NCBI GenBank assembly: GCA_917880885.1
Contig: OU862928.1
Span: forward strand, 12,791,721-12,855,720
Direction: 5' to 3'
DNA from: Limnephilus marmoratus
Taxonomy: Eukaryota; Arthropoda; Insecta; Trichoptera; Limnephilidae
DNA: 64,000 nucleotides
Below the pieces are notes generated by a model. The model was given only the letters and a program-made list of their open reading frames with translations. It had not been told where the DNA came from and searched no databases. The stretch's first letter is position 1. Each line of letters opens with the position of its first letter. This document shows, one piece after another, positions 34,165 through 46,819 of this stretch. A program made the translations under genes and the position numbers.

Positions 34165-36061
34165 TTATTTTGAACATAGTTGTACATTGGTCTTGAAGTG
34201 ACCCTTGTTGTGGGAAGGAGGAAACACAGAGGCCGGCAAATCATTCCTCAGCCGAGCTGTTGAACACAAGAACAAGTCGAAGAAGCGACCCGTTCTCATG
34301 TGACAAATGTCAACCGTGTGCGTATGTTGGACACGCGCTTGGCGTGTTTCCCGACTATGCACCGGTGCCGAAGGGATTAATGACGCTAGTTCCGCGGAGC
34401 GTTTTCATTGTAATACCCGTAGAACAAGGATAGCATTCCCACCTGACGCCTGTGCTATAGGTAAATATTGCAATCCGTCTGTTAAGATGGGAGAATCTAA
34501 CAAACGGATCTCCTGTTTCTGCAGTCGAGAGGATTTTTCAGGTATTTTGGAGCTCCAGACCAGAGGTGGCTGACAAATTCAACCGTGAGGCCCACTTGTG
34601 ATTTGTACAGGGTTAGCAGTTGTGTTCTATTAAAGTATCTGCGGCCCCTGTACAGTACGGCCTGTTAATGAGAGGCTAACTTTACACTGGCTTCGAAGGA
34701 GCTCCCGTATCTGAGCTGGTCACTTAGGGTTACACCAAGCATATCAATAGAGGGCCTGCTTTGAAGATTGCTTCCGTTAAAGGAGACTAGATTTTCAATT
34801 CGATTCCTTTTAGCTGTAATCGGACAAGATTGGATCTTTGAAACATTGAATTCAACGAGATTATTTTTACCCCAAAAGAAAACACTCTCTAGGTAACCGT
34901 CTATTCTTTGCTTCAAAGCCCTCCGAGTCGTTGGAGTTTGTGACCCCATTGGGGGCTTGTCAAACAAAAAGCTATCATGGACTACTGTTATCCGCGTAAC
35001 AATGAATTGGTGCACAAAAGGTCGTTGCAACAAAAACAAAGCAGACAGAACCGATCCCTCGGTTTCACCGAGGAAGAGGTGAAACCATCGGCTACCGTTT
35101 GAATCGACCTCTCCCTCAAAAAGTCGGCAATCCATGTACACAAGGATGCGGTAAGTCCGTAAGAAGGCAGTTTGTTGACAAGTCCTCGGTGCCAAACCCG
35201 GTCAAAGGCCTTGGAAATGTTTAATGCAACCGTTTGGGTCCAGTAAACGTTCAACGTTCAAATGTTACCGAAACTTCCAAGTACCACCCCCAACCATGCG
35301 TCACGTACGCAAGAAGATCACCGCACGAGCGGTTCCGCCGAAATCCGTATTGACTGTAGTTAGTAATTTTGTTCTTCTCGAGGTATGTGAGCAGTTTGTC
35401 GTTGATCACACGTTCCATCACCTTAAACAGAACTGATGTGATCGCTATGAGGCGGTAGTTGGCCGGGTTGGAGCAGTCACCCTTATTTGGAATAGGATGG
35501 ATAACCGCCTTTTTCCAACCAGAGGGCACAGAACCAGACTCCAGAGACTTTTTAAAAAGCTTCGTCAAAATTGGAGCTATTTCTGCAGCGCACCGGTGCA
35601 GGTATTCCGTCAGGCCCACTAGCATTATTAAAATCAAACCCTCGTTAAACATGGAGTAGGTACTTCCCGATGCCGGATCCTCAGCTTTTTCATACGAAAA
35701 CCGCAGTGAGGAACCGACACGTCGGGATAGCATCTTGGTCATCGAGGGTTGAATTATCCGCAAACATTTTCCCTAATAAGTTAGCCTATTCGGTGGCGGT
35801 GTTTGCTGGTGAACCGACAGGTCTGATAAGAGGTGGCAGACTGCATTTGAAGAAATGGCGACCTATTGAGCCCGCAAGCGACCGAAATTGCCTGCCGTCA
35901 TGCGGGCACGCAGCCAGCTTTTTGGTAATCTGCTGGTCGTGCTCGAATTTTGTCCGATTTATGATTCTCTTGGTTTCCTTTGTCATTTTGTTGTAAGCTG
36001 TTCTGTCTTCGGATGATCTAGATGTGTTGTAGTCTCGGTAAGCGGCGTTTTTTCGTCGCAT
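34165..36061 (-). pseudogene. Broken Jockey-type reverse transcriptase ORF2
   Basis: Minus strand, in order: connector (RTAYNKMTKETKRIINRTKF, 35,990), LFKKSLESGSVPSGWKKAVI and HPIPNKGDCSNPANYRLIA (35,480-35,590), QYGFRRNRSCGDLLAY, NISKAFDRVWHRGLVNKL (35,200), a scrambled catalytic region without an intact FADD box, NLVEFNVSKIQSC (34,860), LGVTLSDQLRYG, and the C-terminal RTGRFFDLFLCSTARLRNDL (34,290-34,230). Several frame changes. The same family contributes the C-terminal and 3' UTR fragments at 48,030-48,700 and 50,615-50,915. Confidence 0.8.
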
Positions 36062-36599
36062 TGCTTCAGCGCATTGTTGACTGAACCAAGTGGATTGAAT
36101 AGTTCACTTTTTCATGATAAAAGATAACTAACAAACGCAAAATCTGAATATAATTATAGCAGAATCGATTAATATCTGACTGCATGTTTTTTTCTTTATT
36201 TCATTGTTGTGTGCACATAAATATATAATCAAGGATTAATTATATATATTATGTAATTTGGAGGATTTCGAACCTCCCCTTACCCTCGCATTACTAGTGG
36301 CGCCAATCATAATACCTAAATTATTTTCTTCAATATTAGGTAGGACATTATCCAAAATCTAGTTAGACCAATACACATTTCACATTCCACATTCATTCTT
36401 GGGGTGACACCACATTATCCGCACCATGTGCCACCCACGCTAAGCTACGCCATTGAGTCCGAAACAATATCTTTGTTAAGTGCTAATATTGTATAAAATA
36501 ATACAATAACTCGCTAGTATTGTATTTAAGCAGTAGTTTCTTGGGTAGTATTATCAAATTTAATATTAGTTTTGTCAATAATGTTGCAAATCTAAAACG

Positions 36600-36726
36600 T
36601 GACTGAAATTGTACTTGTGAAACCAAGTTTTGTTTGGAAATGAACGCCCAAATTGGGCCTGTAAGTGGATCGTGAAACACGCCCGCAAAACACTTAATTG
36701 TATTGTTCTTTATTCTTTGGTGTAGC
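36600..36726 (+). repeat. Interspersed repeat C, copy 2
   Basis: Direct-orientation match to 33,620-33,745, about 85-90% alike by eye. The two copies flank the broken Jockey-type element, which may be coincidence or an old LTR pair. Confidence 0.65.
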
Positions 36727-37210
36727 ATATGTGAACTTTGAAGAGGTAGATAGGTGATGTAGGCATGAGGTGAGCGCGAGATTTTAATAAACTATGCCAT
36801 TGCTAATTTAGGGTTATGAGTAACGGGCCTGGTGTGTGTCGTTTATAAAATTAATAATATTATGTAGAAGTGTACAGATACAAATATATGTTGTAATTCG
36901 GAGTTGAACTTTCCAATTACTTCCCATTATTTATTTATTTAAATATTAGGTCCTTACATATGAAATTTTTCGTTTTGTATGGGAGGAACATAAAGTCGAT
37001 TTTTTTTTTAATATAATATATGGTGGCGCCAGTTTCAATTAAAATCATCTTGTCTATGATAAGAAGCTGAATAACTGCTTATTCCCTTGTTCCCTTATTT
37101 CCTACCTATAAATTGCCAAAAACAAAGTGCAGTGACAAACAGCTTGTTCGCTTTACTTGCACCGAAGTATTGTCACACACAAAAACTGTGAACCGCCTGT
37201 AACTGCGCGA
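36727..37210. other. Non-coding, nothing recognised
   Basis: AT-rich. The phrase ATTCGGAGTTGAACTTTCCA (36,897) resembles 31,939-31,972, a further minor repeat. Confidence 0.4.
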
Positions 37211-38575
37211 AGCGACACTAAAAAGAGACAAACATATTAACACATACATCAATAGGATTTAGCCTGTGAGAGAGTGAGATAGTATAATCGGTCTCCTCTT
37301 TGTGCGGTGCTTCTTAGCCTCCCCACTCTTGCCTACTTTAGTTTTCTGAAGGTTTCACTCCTACCGCCTGTGACCTCTAATATTTTTATTTACATATTTG
37401 TAAAAAGCACTAACTTTGTGGCTCGCCATAATTTATGTGTTTGTTACAAATTTATGTGTTTTTTATTGTCTAATATTTTTGTTAGTTAGTACTACAAACT
37501 TTGAAGTACAAATAAAAAAAACATTTTTTTAATTATTAACGTACAACAGAATCACCAACGTTTATATTAATTAATGTGAAGGTTGGTGTTGCTTTTTTGC
37601 AACTAAATTAGTGATATTCAGGTTGATATTACTACTAAACTGTAATCTCAAATCGGATTACACTTGCAATATGTTTCTGATTTGAAACTCGATGAAACGA
37701 AAAACAGCGACACTAAAAAGAGGCAAACATATTAACACTTACATCAATAGGATTTAGCCTGTGAGAGAGTGAGATAGTATAATTGGTCTCCTCTTTGTGC
37801 GGTGCTTCTTAGCCTCCCCACTCTTGCCTACTTTAGTTTTCTGAAGGTTTCACTCCTACCGCCTGTGACCTCTAATATTTTTATTTACATATTTGTAAAA
37901 AGCACTAACTTTGTGGCTCGCCATAATTTATGTGTTTGTTACAAATTTATGTGTTTTTTATTGTCTAATATTTTTGTTAGTTAGTACTACAAACTTTGAA
38001 GTACAAATAAAAAAAACATTTTTTTAATTATTAACGTACAACAGAATCACCAACGTTTATATTAATTAATGTGAAGGTTGGTGTTGCTTTTTTGCAACTA
38101 AATTAGTGATATTCAGGTTGATATTACTACTAAACTGTAATCTCAAATCGGATTACACTTGCAATATGTTTCTGATTTGAAACTCGATGAAACGAAAAAC
38201 AGCGACACTAAAAAGAGACAAACATATTAACACTTACATCAATAGGATTTAGCCTGTGAGAGAGTGAGATAGTATAATTGGTCTCCTCTTTGTGCGGTGC
38301 TTCTTAGCCTCCCCACTCTTGCCTACTTTAGTTTTCTGAAGGTTTCACTCCTACCGCCTGTGACCTCTAATATTTTTGTTAGTAAGTACTACAAACTTTG
38401 AAGTACAAATACAAAAAAGAAACATTTTTTTTAATAATTAAAGTACACAGAATCACCAATGTTTACATTAATTAATGTGAAGGTTGGTGTTGCTTTTTTG
38501 CAACTAAATTAGTGATATTCAGGTTGATGTTACTACTATCTGTAATCTCAAATCGGATTACACTTGCAATATGTT
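37211..38575 (+). repeat. 495-bp tandem repeat, two full units and one deleted unit
   Basis: Units start with AGCGACACTAAAAAGAG at 37,211, 37,706 and 38,201. The first two are nearly identical over 495 bp. The third lacks about 108 bp between two copies of CTAATATTTTT. The identical 60-residue frames at 37,307 and 37,802 are a product of the duplication, not a gene family. Confidence 0.9.
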
Positions 38576-39989
38576 TTTTTTGTTATTTTTCGAGCTTTCT
38601 TGACCGGAATACCATTCCCCTCCCTCGTCTCTTCCCTCGCGGCTACCTACAAACTGCGAATATGGACGATCAGCTGTTAACCGTGGAACGACCAAATATT
38701 TTATTTTTAAACTGAATTAAATGATGGGCAATTTCAAAATAATGCTTTAAATCCGGATTTCTTTCTTTGTTTTTCTTATAAATATTTTTTATTAGTTAGG
38801 TAATATGATTGTCAGTAATAATTTACAAGAATTTGACCAAAAAAAAATCAACTTCTGACTCGATTTACTCGAAAACGAAAGCTCAAATCAAAAAAAGTTA
38901 TACTACAAAATCGACTCCAAATGTGATGTGGAGTCTCCACTTTCCCGCTTGTACTACGAGTTTCCGGACACCTTGTATAAAAGACAATAAATTTTATGAT
39001 TTTTGACTTTATTTTTTAACATTTTTTGTGATTTTTTTGGGTAGCAATGGTACTTTTATTGTTTCTTGATTGGTAGATAATATTATTAGTAAGTTAAAAG
39101 TTAATTTTTTTTTACATTTTAACTACTTTTATTGAGCAAAGATTAAACCCTTCTTTTTCTAGTTTGTTGCTGTTTTTTATAAATTTGAATTGACTTGGGG
39201 CAGTACTTGCACTCGAAATATCTTAATGCTGTCATAATGACTTTTAAAAGTATCCCCATAGAGCATCCATTACACACTCCGCCAATAAGAACAACAAAAA
39301 AACAAAAAATCGATCCACACTAGTATGTATGAGACGATGTACACAGTAGCTTGGGCCGATTTTTTTTCTTCCGAATTCCTTTTGGCGCTATTAATAAAAA
39401 TTTGTCTTTGTATCTAAAACATCAAAAAAAATTAATTTAAAAAAATCAAAAAATATCTTAAGGCTCCGGGGGTCCTTTGAAGTTTGAGAATATATCGAAA
39501 TATTTCCATATTTTCAGCCTTTGCTAAAATAAAAATCTGAAATAGTTTAATGATGTTCATTTATGAGATCTTGTTAAATAAAGTCTATGGCTTCGGTTTA
39601 TATAACTAACATCTATTATTTTTGTAGTAATATGGCACTAAAACATGTCCGCCCGCAGTCCCCAAACCCGCCCATGCTTGTGCAGCGCGCCGTATTGGCC
39701 GTTCCTTGGTCGACCAAGTACCCTCCGTTTCATGATATTGTTGTGTAAGCAACTAAAAGTATTTTGAAAATAAGGGAAAAAGATTATTTACCAACCATTT
39801 TGAAGAAACAATAACAAACATTATTAAGGGATATCAACATAAGTATATAAACTTGTTGAAGTCAGAAAAATGTTGAGGAAATACGGTTTCCTTCGGTAAA
39901 AGAGTCTCTCTATTTAAAATCACAAGCTCCCTACTGTTTGCTTTTAGTTATTTTAAATGTAAAGACAGTAAATGAAATTTATTAATGCA
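38576..39989. other. Non-coding, nothing recognised
   Basis: AT-rich with oligo(A)/(T) runs. A GC-richer stretch at 39,645-39,735 has no recognisable feature. Confidence 0.4.
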
Positions 39990-40573
39990 AATTATAGACA
40001 ATAAATGAAAGATTCGCTTAAAGAAAAAATACCAAAGAGGTGAGAGAAAAATGTTTATCGGCAGTGTCGATATACCGACTACGAAACAATTGGAAAAGCC
40101 TATGAAGAGAAAATGAAAAGATCTTACCAAATTAAATGGACAGGTGTGAGAAGAAAAAGCTTTAAAATTTGTAGTCACTTTGTGTCATTGTCTATCATAA
40201 TCTTTCACGTTAACATCAAAATCATCTTCTCCTGGCGCAAAATCAAGTCGGCAAAGTAAGACTAATAACACCGCCTTTCCGACAACAAATAATTCTACGT
40301 CTATTACAGTTCTCTCCAAGAACTGTGACAGGTTCAGTATATTGGATAGAGCTGGAGCAGCAATGGCATATGTCGTCTTTAATGATTTCAAAATAATCAC
40401 GCAGGATAATAATAATAAAGTAACAGAAGGAGAGTAATAGTAATGGTACCAGAGTTAGGGCATAAAGTAAGTGGATTATTTTTTAATGGTCGAAAGGACA
40501 AAACCTTAGCTAATATAAAAAAGATACAAATACTATGAAAGCACAGTACTTGAAGAATACGTATCGATAATCT
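39990..40573 (+). pseudogene. Second copy of the unclassified transposase gene, 5' piece
   Basis: Fragments align with the 24,714-26,903 gene: RKMFIGSVDIPTTKQ (about 40,050), CDRFSILDRAGAAMAYVVF (40,325), FFNGRKDKTLA (40,480) and LEEYVSII (40,548). It is strongly diverged, with several stops. It is cut exactly after the codons for SII by the non-LTR element that follows; the gene resumes at 46,820. No terminal repeats of the element remain visible on the left. Confidence 0.7.
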
Positions 40574-40942
40574 CATTATCTACCTACCTCTACCAAGTCT
40601 AGTGTTGACATATTTTTTGTCTACGTAAAATTATCAAAAATCATCAAACAAAGCAATAGTGAGCTAAGTCTAAAGTGCTCAAATTTTACAAACTGTATAC
40701 CGCGCATCAGACCAACGAATTTTTATTGTGTGAAGTGGCCTGCTTTAGTGTTTTTTACCTACATTTTAAAAACTGCCACGAAGTGTCAAACTCTACCCAC
40801 TGGAAAAAATAAACTGTTATAAAACACAAATAGTTCGGAGAAATCTAAGTGACGCTAAAGTGATACCGATTACTGTCCTATAATAATATTATCCATTTAC
40901 AAATCACTTTTTTACGTAAAGATCGTGTAAAACAATATTATC

Positions 40943-42097
40943 ATGAATACAAAGTGCATTGTTTGCGAAAAAAATATCGACAATCCATCAGATTTTATAT
41001 GCTGTGGTGTATGTGGAAAAAATTACCACCTTATATGCGCAGAAATTACTGAAACGACACGCCGCAGTGCCAGGAGTCTGTTATGGAAATGCAAAAAATG
41101 TGTAAAAAATGTTAAAAATAACAAACCAAAGCATACGAGTAATGATATGTTATCAAACATCGAAGAAGAACCGCCATCTATTATCAAACAAGCAAAACAG
41201 TTTACCCAACCGCCGAAACCTGAACTATCAAATCAATCAGTCGACACAGAAAACTTACCATCCGAAAATATAGATGGCGCCAATAGTCTCTTAACCTCCC
41301 AATTATTTATAAAAGAGTTGACAGATTTTAAAACATCCATAATGAAATTCGTGGAGGAAAAATTTATTTCATATGCAAATAAATATGAAGCTCTCATATC
41401 ACAAAATAACGAAATAATAAAATCTATCCAATTTATGGCAGATCAACAAGAAGACCTAAGAAAACGGATAAATGTTATGGAAAAGGCACAAGAAATAGTC
41501 AACGAAGAATTAACTGCACAAAAAAATCACAACAATTTACTACTAAATACTATTTCTAAACAAGATGAAAAAATTGACAAATTGGAGTATGTTAGCCAAA
41601 TTTGTAACATCGAGATTAGAGGTGTTCCGGAGTCCGACATTGAAAATAATACAGAAGTTGTCAAAAAAATCTCTAAAATCATCAATTACGAAAATACCGA
41701 CGTGCATTCTGTAATTACAAAAGTCTACAGGCTGGGGCCGAAATTCTCCGACAAAAATCCAAGACCTATCGTAGCGACATTCAATACCATAACATCGCGG
41801 GATGACTTCTTATCCAAATTCAAAACCTACAAGAAATCCACAACCAGTATGACAAATAAAATAAATACAAGGGACCTAGGATTATCGCAAGCCGCCAAAC
41901 GCATTTACGTATCAGATCAACTAACTCAAAAAGGAAAAATTTTATTATCTCAAACAAAAAAATTTGCTAAAGATAATAATTATAAATACTATTGGTCCAC
42001 CGGAGGGCGCATACTTTTGAGACAAAATGATACCTCCAAGATAATCTCAATAATTAATATTGCTGACCTGGACCGTGAAAAACGTAACATACTGTGA
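40943..42097 (+). CDS. Non-LTR ORF1 protein, intact (384 aa)
   Basis: Start ATG at 40,943, uninterrupted. Residues 5-53 form a PHD-type zinc finger (CIVCEK, CCGVCGKNYHLICAE, WKCKKC). About residues 120-215 are charged and heptad-like (KSIQFMADQQEDLRKRINVM onward), a probable coiled coil for multimerisation. About 220-370 contain CNIEIRGVPES, VITKVYRLG, RPIVATF, AKRIYVSDQLTQKGKILL and YYWSTGGRILLRQ, resembling the RRM-like/FP25K-like region seen in many arthropod ORF1 proteins. Expected role: RNA binding and chaperone in the ribonucleoprotein. Confidence 0.8.
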   Translation: MNTKCIVCEKNIDNPSDFICCGVCGKNYHLICAEITETTRRSARSLLWKCKKCVKNVKNNKPKHTSNDMLSNIEEEPPSIIKQAKQFTQPPKPELSNQSVDTENLPSENIDGANSLLTSQLFIKELTDFKTSIMKFVEEKFISYANKYEALISQNNEIIKSIQFMADQQEDLRKRINVMEKAQEIVNEELTAQKNHNNLLLNTISKQDEKIDKLEYVSQICNIEIRGVPESDIENNTEVVKKISKIINYENTDVHSVITKVYRLGPKFSDKNPRPIVATFNTITSRDDFLSKFKTYKKSTTSMTNKINTRDLGLSQAAKRIYVSDQLTQKGKILLSQTKKFAKDNNYKYYWSTGGRILLRQNDTSKIISIINIADLDREKRNIL

Positions 42098-43330
42098 CTG
42101 ACGATACAAAGTACTGGGCTCCTACTTCACTCCTGTGCAGTTGCATCCTTGATGTTAACTTATTTATCTCACCAAACTATTCCCAACAGATATACCTACC
42201 TTGTTATTATCCATTATATTGTTTTAATATACTTTAATATTGTTAATTCTAAAATCATAACTTTTTTACCTGTTTTTTCATGTTTCACACCACGATTTTC
42301 GACAAGATAACACACACTCAAAATGATGTACCATCCTTCTTCTTATTATTATTATTTAGATCGATTGTTGTTTTTTGTTTTTTTCATATTAGTCACACAA
42401 CCACCATGATATTTTACACGAAATATTATGTATTCTTTTCTCATCTACCAAGCTTATCTGATTTTAATACAGTTAGTGAGAATATATTATGTAATCCTAT
42501 ATTTACAGCAAATCTATACCCAATGTATATAATACACATTATCATCCAACTTATTAATGTTGCAATTATTATTGATTTAAATTTTTTTATTAACTTGAAC
42601 AAGATGAAACTGATCTATATTTACTATAATATCTATAAATATTTCCATCTACATATTAACTTCTCTAATCACTGCTATCTTAGTACAATCATAAACACAA
42701 CTAATATATGTATTAAATATCTTATCTTACAGCACCTTTTGCACCTTTTGATGCTAACTTATTTTTCGTACCAATCAATTACCACCAAAAGCACTTTCCT
42801 AGCTATAATTCAGTTTATTGTTAATATTTACTGTAAGATTGATAATTATATAAACATAATTAACTTTGCTTGTTCTTTCACGGGACATACGAACATTTTC
42901 GACAAGTTTATATATATTCAAATTAATGTACTCTCATTATTATTCTTTTTATTATTATTATTAATTTCATCGCATATTATTTGCTTTTGTTTTATGAGTC
43001 ACACCATCAACAGCAACATGTTTAAAATGTATTTTTCTGTCTTCAAATGCCTACGCACTATTTCAAACAGATCTCTGTATATTTCTTATATTAATGTATG
43101 TATTTATTACGTGTTAACATATTTTTCGCATCAATCTCTCTTCATAACCAGTGGTCGTTTATGTTTTTTATTGTATTTATTGCCTTCAAGATAGCTATTT
43201 TCATAATTATCCGAATCGAATGTTTTTATACGAGACTACCACCATCAGCGTCTCTTGTAAGCGTAATAACACTCTTAGTTCCTATCCTTTAGTTTCACCC
43301 CTATAAATAATACTAAATTAAAACACAATT
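42098..43330 (+). other. Inter-ORF region of the non-LTR element (copy 2)
   Basis: AT-rich and, in the sense strand, pyrimidine-leaning. It holds an uninterrupted 304-residue frame (42,280-43,194) of mostly I, F, Y, L, S and H. Two sub-blocks resemble each other (around 42,290-42,415 and 42,890-43,020, each with ATTTTCGACAAG and a TTATTATTATT run and then AGTCACAC). The region is conserved in position and partly in sequence in copy 1. Translation is unproven. Confidence 0.6.
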
Positions 43331-46281
43331 ATGATTCAGTTACCTTTGGATAATTGCAGTGATTCCGGTATAAGCATTAACATGAATGTAATTCTAGATC
43401 TGAATAAACTAAACAACTATAACTGGGGTTCGTATGGACTAAAAATCATACATCAAAATATCAGAAGCATATCGAATCTTGATGACTTTACAATTTTTCT
43501 TGATCAATTTAATTCCTCTTTTGATGTTATAATATTAACTGAATGTTGGATAAATAAAGACTACACCTCCAAGTCAATCCACAATTACTCTGAATACCAC
43601 ACTAAAATCAACCTCAACAAATCTAGCGGGATTGTTATCTATATTAAGGATGGCATACAAGCTCAAGTAGATGAAATTTCATTATTACAATCAAACTGTA
43701 TGAAAATAGTATTGAATAACAATATATGCATATTTGCAATCTACAGATCACCTTTTTCAAAAATATTGACCCCTTCCTGAATTCATTACAATCAATCATC
43801 AACAATTCAAAAAAAGTAGAACAGCAAATCATTATAGGAGATTTAAACATTAACACTATCCATGAATACCACCGTCAAACACACGATTAACTATGTCTGC
43901 TTGCGGAAAACGGTTTCACTCAAACAATTAACAGCGTCACCCGTGAACAGAATTCGAGTAAATCGTGTCTAGATCACATCAATGTGAAAAATATTAATTT
44001 TATCGATACATTTGTTATACACACTACTATTTCAGACCACTATACTACATCCGTTTGTTTCAAAAACAAGCCTCCAACTTTAGCTAAAATTAAATACGTT
44101 GCTCGAACAAACTTCAATAATCTACTTGAGGACCTGAGTTCTGAAAACTGGCAAAATGTCCTAGAACAATCAGATACTGACTTAGCAATGAAGGAATTTA
44201 TTACCAAACTACATGAGTATATTTCTAAACACACAAGCAATAAACCCATAACAAATAAACAAATAAAACTCACGCCATGGATCACCCCGGGTCTAGTAAA
44301 TTCAATTCACAGAAGAAACCATCTTCATGAAAAGGCTAAAAGGTATCGAGATAACTTGGTATTACAATCTTATTATAAAAAATATAGGAATTTGTGTAAG
44401 AATTTAATTAAATCCTCGAAAGAGAACTTTTATAAAAAACTCATTTACGAAAATAACTGCAGTCCAAAACGTTTTTGGGAAACTTTTCGCAATGTAACCA
44501 AATCTAAAATTAATAAATCTTCCGAAATTAAATCTCTATACATCAATAATTCAAACTCTCAAGTCCCCAAAAACATGGCAAACTTTGCCAATAGCTATTT
44601 TACATCTGTAGGAGACACACTTGCTAAAAAAATTCTCGTTAAATGTAATACAACGGAAACTGATCTCGCCAATTTACCTATCCCTAATCTCGGTCACAAA
44701 ATAGCCTTAATCGAAACACCATCAAACGAAGTCATGAAGATAATTGACGACCTCAAGTCATCAAAAGCATGTGGTCCCGATAAGATTTCATCAAGTCTGC
44801 TAAAAATTATTAAATCATACATAGCCATACCGATTGCGTTCATTTCAAATCTAAGCTTTAAAACGGGTAAATTCCCTAATCATTTAAAACACTCAATCGT
44901 TATATTACTGCACAAGAATGGGGACAAATCACAGATAAACAATTACAGGCCTATTTTCTTGCTCAATTCTGTCTCAAAAATTATTGAGAAAATTGTAAAG
45001 AACCGTCTCAGTCATTATCTTGAAATTAACAACATCCTCTCTAGTAGACAGTACGGCTTTCGCAATGGTTTAGGCACTGAAAACGCTATTGCTAATTTGA
45101 CAAAAATCATTTCTAGTAATCTAGACAAAGGGATTAAATGCATTGCAGTCTTTTTAGATTTAGCCAAAGCATTTGACACTATATCCCATAAAATTTTGTT
45201 GAATAAACTACAGCGAATTCGAATACATTGTCAACTATTTAAATGGTTGGTTAGTTACCTAGAAAATAGAAGCCAAAGAGTGGATATTAACGGTACTCTA
45301 AGCGATCCAGCCAATATTAAATATGGTGTACCTCAAGGAAGTACTCTAGGACCACTTTTATTTAATGTTTATATAAATGATGTATGTAATAGTTCCTTCG
45401 CAGACCACATAATTACCTTTGCAGATGATACAGTTTTATTATTTGAAGGCAAAACCTGGAATGAATCTCACCGTAAAGCAGAAATTGGTACAAACAAAGT
45501 CAAACAGTTGCTAGATAGCAATCTCCTCACTCTAAACTCGGATAAAACTAAATTCATCTGCTTCAGTCCAACCCAGGCGGGTCAACCAAAAGAAATTCAT
45601 AACATTATTATACACCATTGCAACGACATAACTACATGTAAATGCAATACCTTGGAATGTGTAGACAGTATTAAATATCTTGGAATTATCATTGATAAAT
45701 TTCTGAGATGGGATAAACATATAGACTTAACTTCCTCAAAGGTCAGGAAACTTACACATCTATTCATGGCAATTAGAAATATTCTCTGCGTAAAAGACAT
45801 GAAACGAATTTACTTTGCCATGTGTAATTCCATATTAGATTATGCATCCTTAGGTTGGGGCGGTTGTACTAAAACAATACTTGATCCCTTAGCAAAATCT
45901 CAGAAATCACTTCTAAGAGTCATACTCAAAAAACCGTTCAGATACCCCAGCGATTCATTGTTTGAAGAGTTTCGTGTTCTTGATGTAAGGCAATTATATA
46001 TTAGGAAAATCATAATACATACTCAAAAACAACGGCTCCACTACACTTCCATAGACCATTATCATGACACCAAACATGCAAATAGGAACCCAGTAATTCC
46101 TCCCAACACTTATTCATCCTTAGCTCAAAGACAATTTTCATACTTAGGCCCTAAATTGCTTAATCTTATACCCGATGCTTGGAAATCAAAAAGTGATAGC
46201 ATTCTGCGTAATCTGGTAAATGATTGGCTTCTGGTCTTGGGGAGAGCTGAATGCGAAAATATGTTAAACAACAGTCATTAA
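43331..46281 (+). pseudogene. Non-LTR ORF2: endonuclease and reverse transcriptase (copy 2)
   Basis: Endonuclease: HQNIRSIS, IILTECWI, FAIYRSP, IGDLNINT, ISDHYTTS. A frameshift near 43,760 and a TAA near 43,888 (copy 1 has TAC) break it. From 43,984 one frame runs 765 residues to 46,281: HKNGDKSQINNYRPI, RQYGFRNGLGTENA, FLDLAKAFDTISHKILL, YGVPQGSTLGPLLFN, the catalytic TFADDTVLL (about residues 478-486), IKYLGIIIDKFLRW and a C-terminal region ending ECENMLNNSH. The reverse transcriptase part looks intact; the endonuclease is not. Confidence 0.9.
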
Positions 46282-46819
46282 ATTTTTATTTTATGTTGAC
46301 ATTCATATATACTGGTATTATATTGGTATTACCTTAATATTATTTTTATACAATTTAAGTTCAAAAATTGCTTAATTTTTTTTTTCTTTGCATTTTCTTT
46401 TCTCTACTTTCTTTTTCTTTTTTAATCCATTATTTTTTTTTTCTTACCCATTTTTTGATTCTCGAGTTGATTAATTCATCGAAATCAATACTAAAATTCC
46501 TTGAAATGGTTGAAAAGCATACGTGCTAATAAAAATAAAAATAAAACACTCTTTTTTTTAATGTTCTTTTTATTTCTCTTCTCTGTATTTTTAATTTTAT
46601 TTTTTTTTAATTGTTAAATGTATAACTTACACTTATTGTATCTTGTATCTACCATCAAAACCTTAATAGTATTTATAAAGTGTTATATTTAAGTATATGA
46701 CAATATTATAGTCAACACACTTTGTTCATTTTGACTGTTCTAAAACGGGCAAATTGCCTAGTTGGACAGCCAAAGATCATATAAAGTAATATGTAATGTT
46801 TTCAAAAAAAAAAAAAAAA

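Larger units (their letters stand above)
40574..46819 (+). mobile_element. Non-LTR retrotransposon copy 2 (nearly full length)
   Basis: About 6.2 kb: 5' UTR (40,574-40,942), ORF1 (40,943-42,097), a 1.2-kb inter-ORF region, ORF2 (43,331-46,281), a 3' UTR and a poly(A) tail (about 46,803-46,820). It sits inside the second transposase-gene copy; AATCT occurs at both junctions (40,569-40,573 and 46,820-46,824), consistent with a short target duplication. The Jockey/CR1 superclade is indicated by a PHD-containing ORF1, an apurinic-type endonuclease and a FADD-type reverse transcriptase. Confidence 0.85.

Noticed and set aside
33620..36726. LTR pair flanking the Jockey-type element
   Set aside because: The 100-bp direct repeats are diverged, lack clear TG...CA ends and primer sites, and enclose a non-LTR element on the opposite strand.
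37307..37984. Two identical 60-residue frames
   Set aside because: Identity is explained by the 495-bp tandem duplication; the frame is not kept in the third unit.
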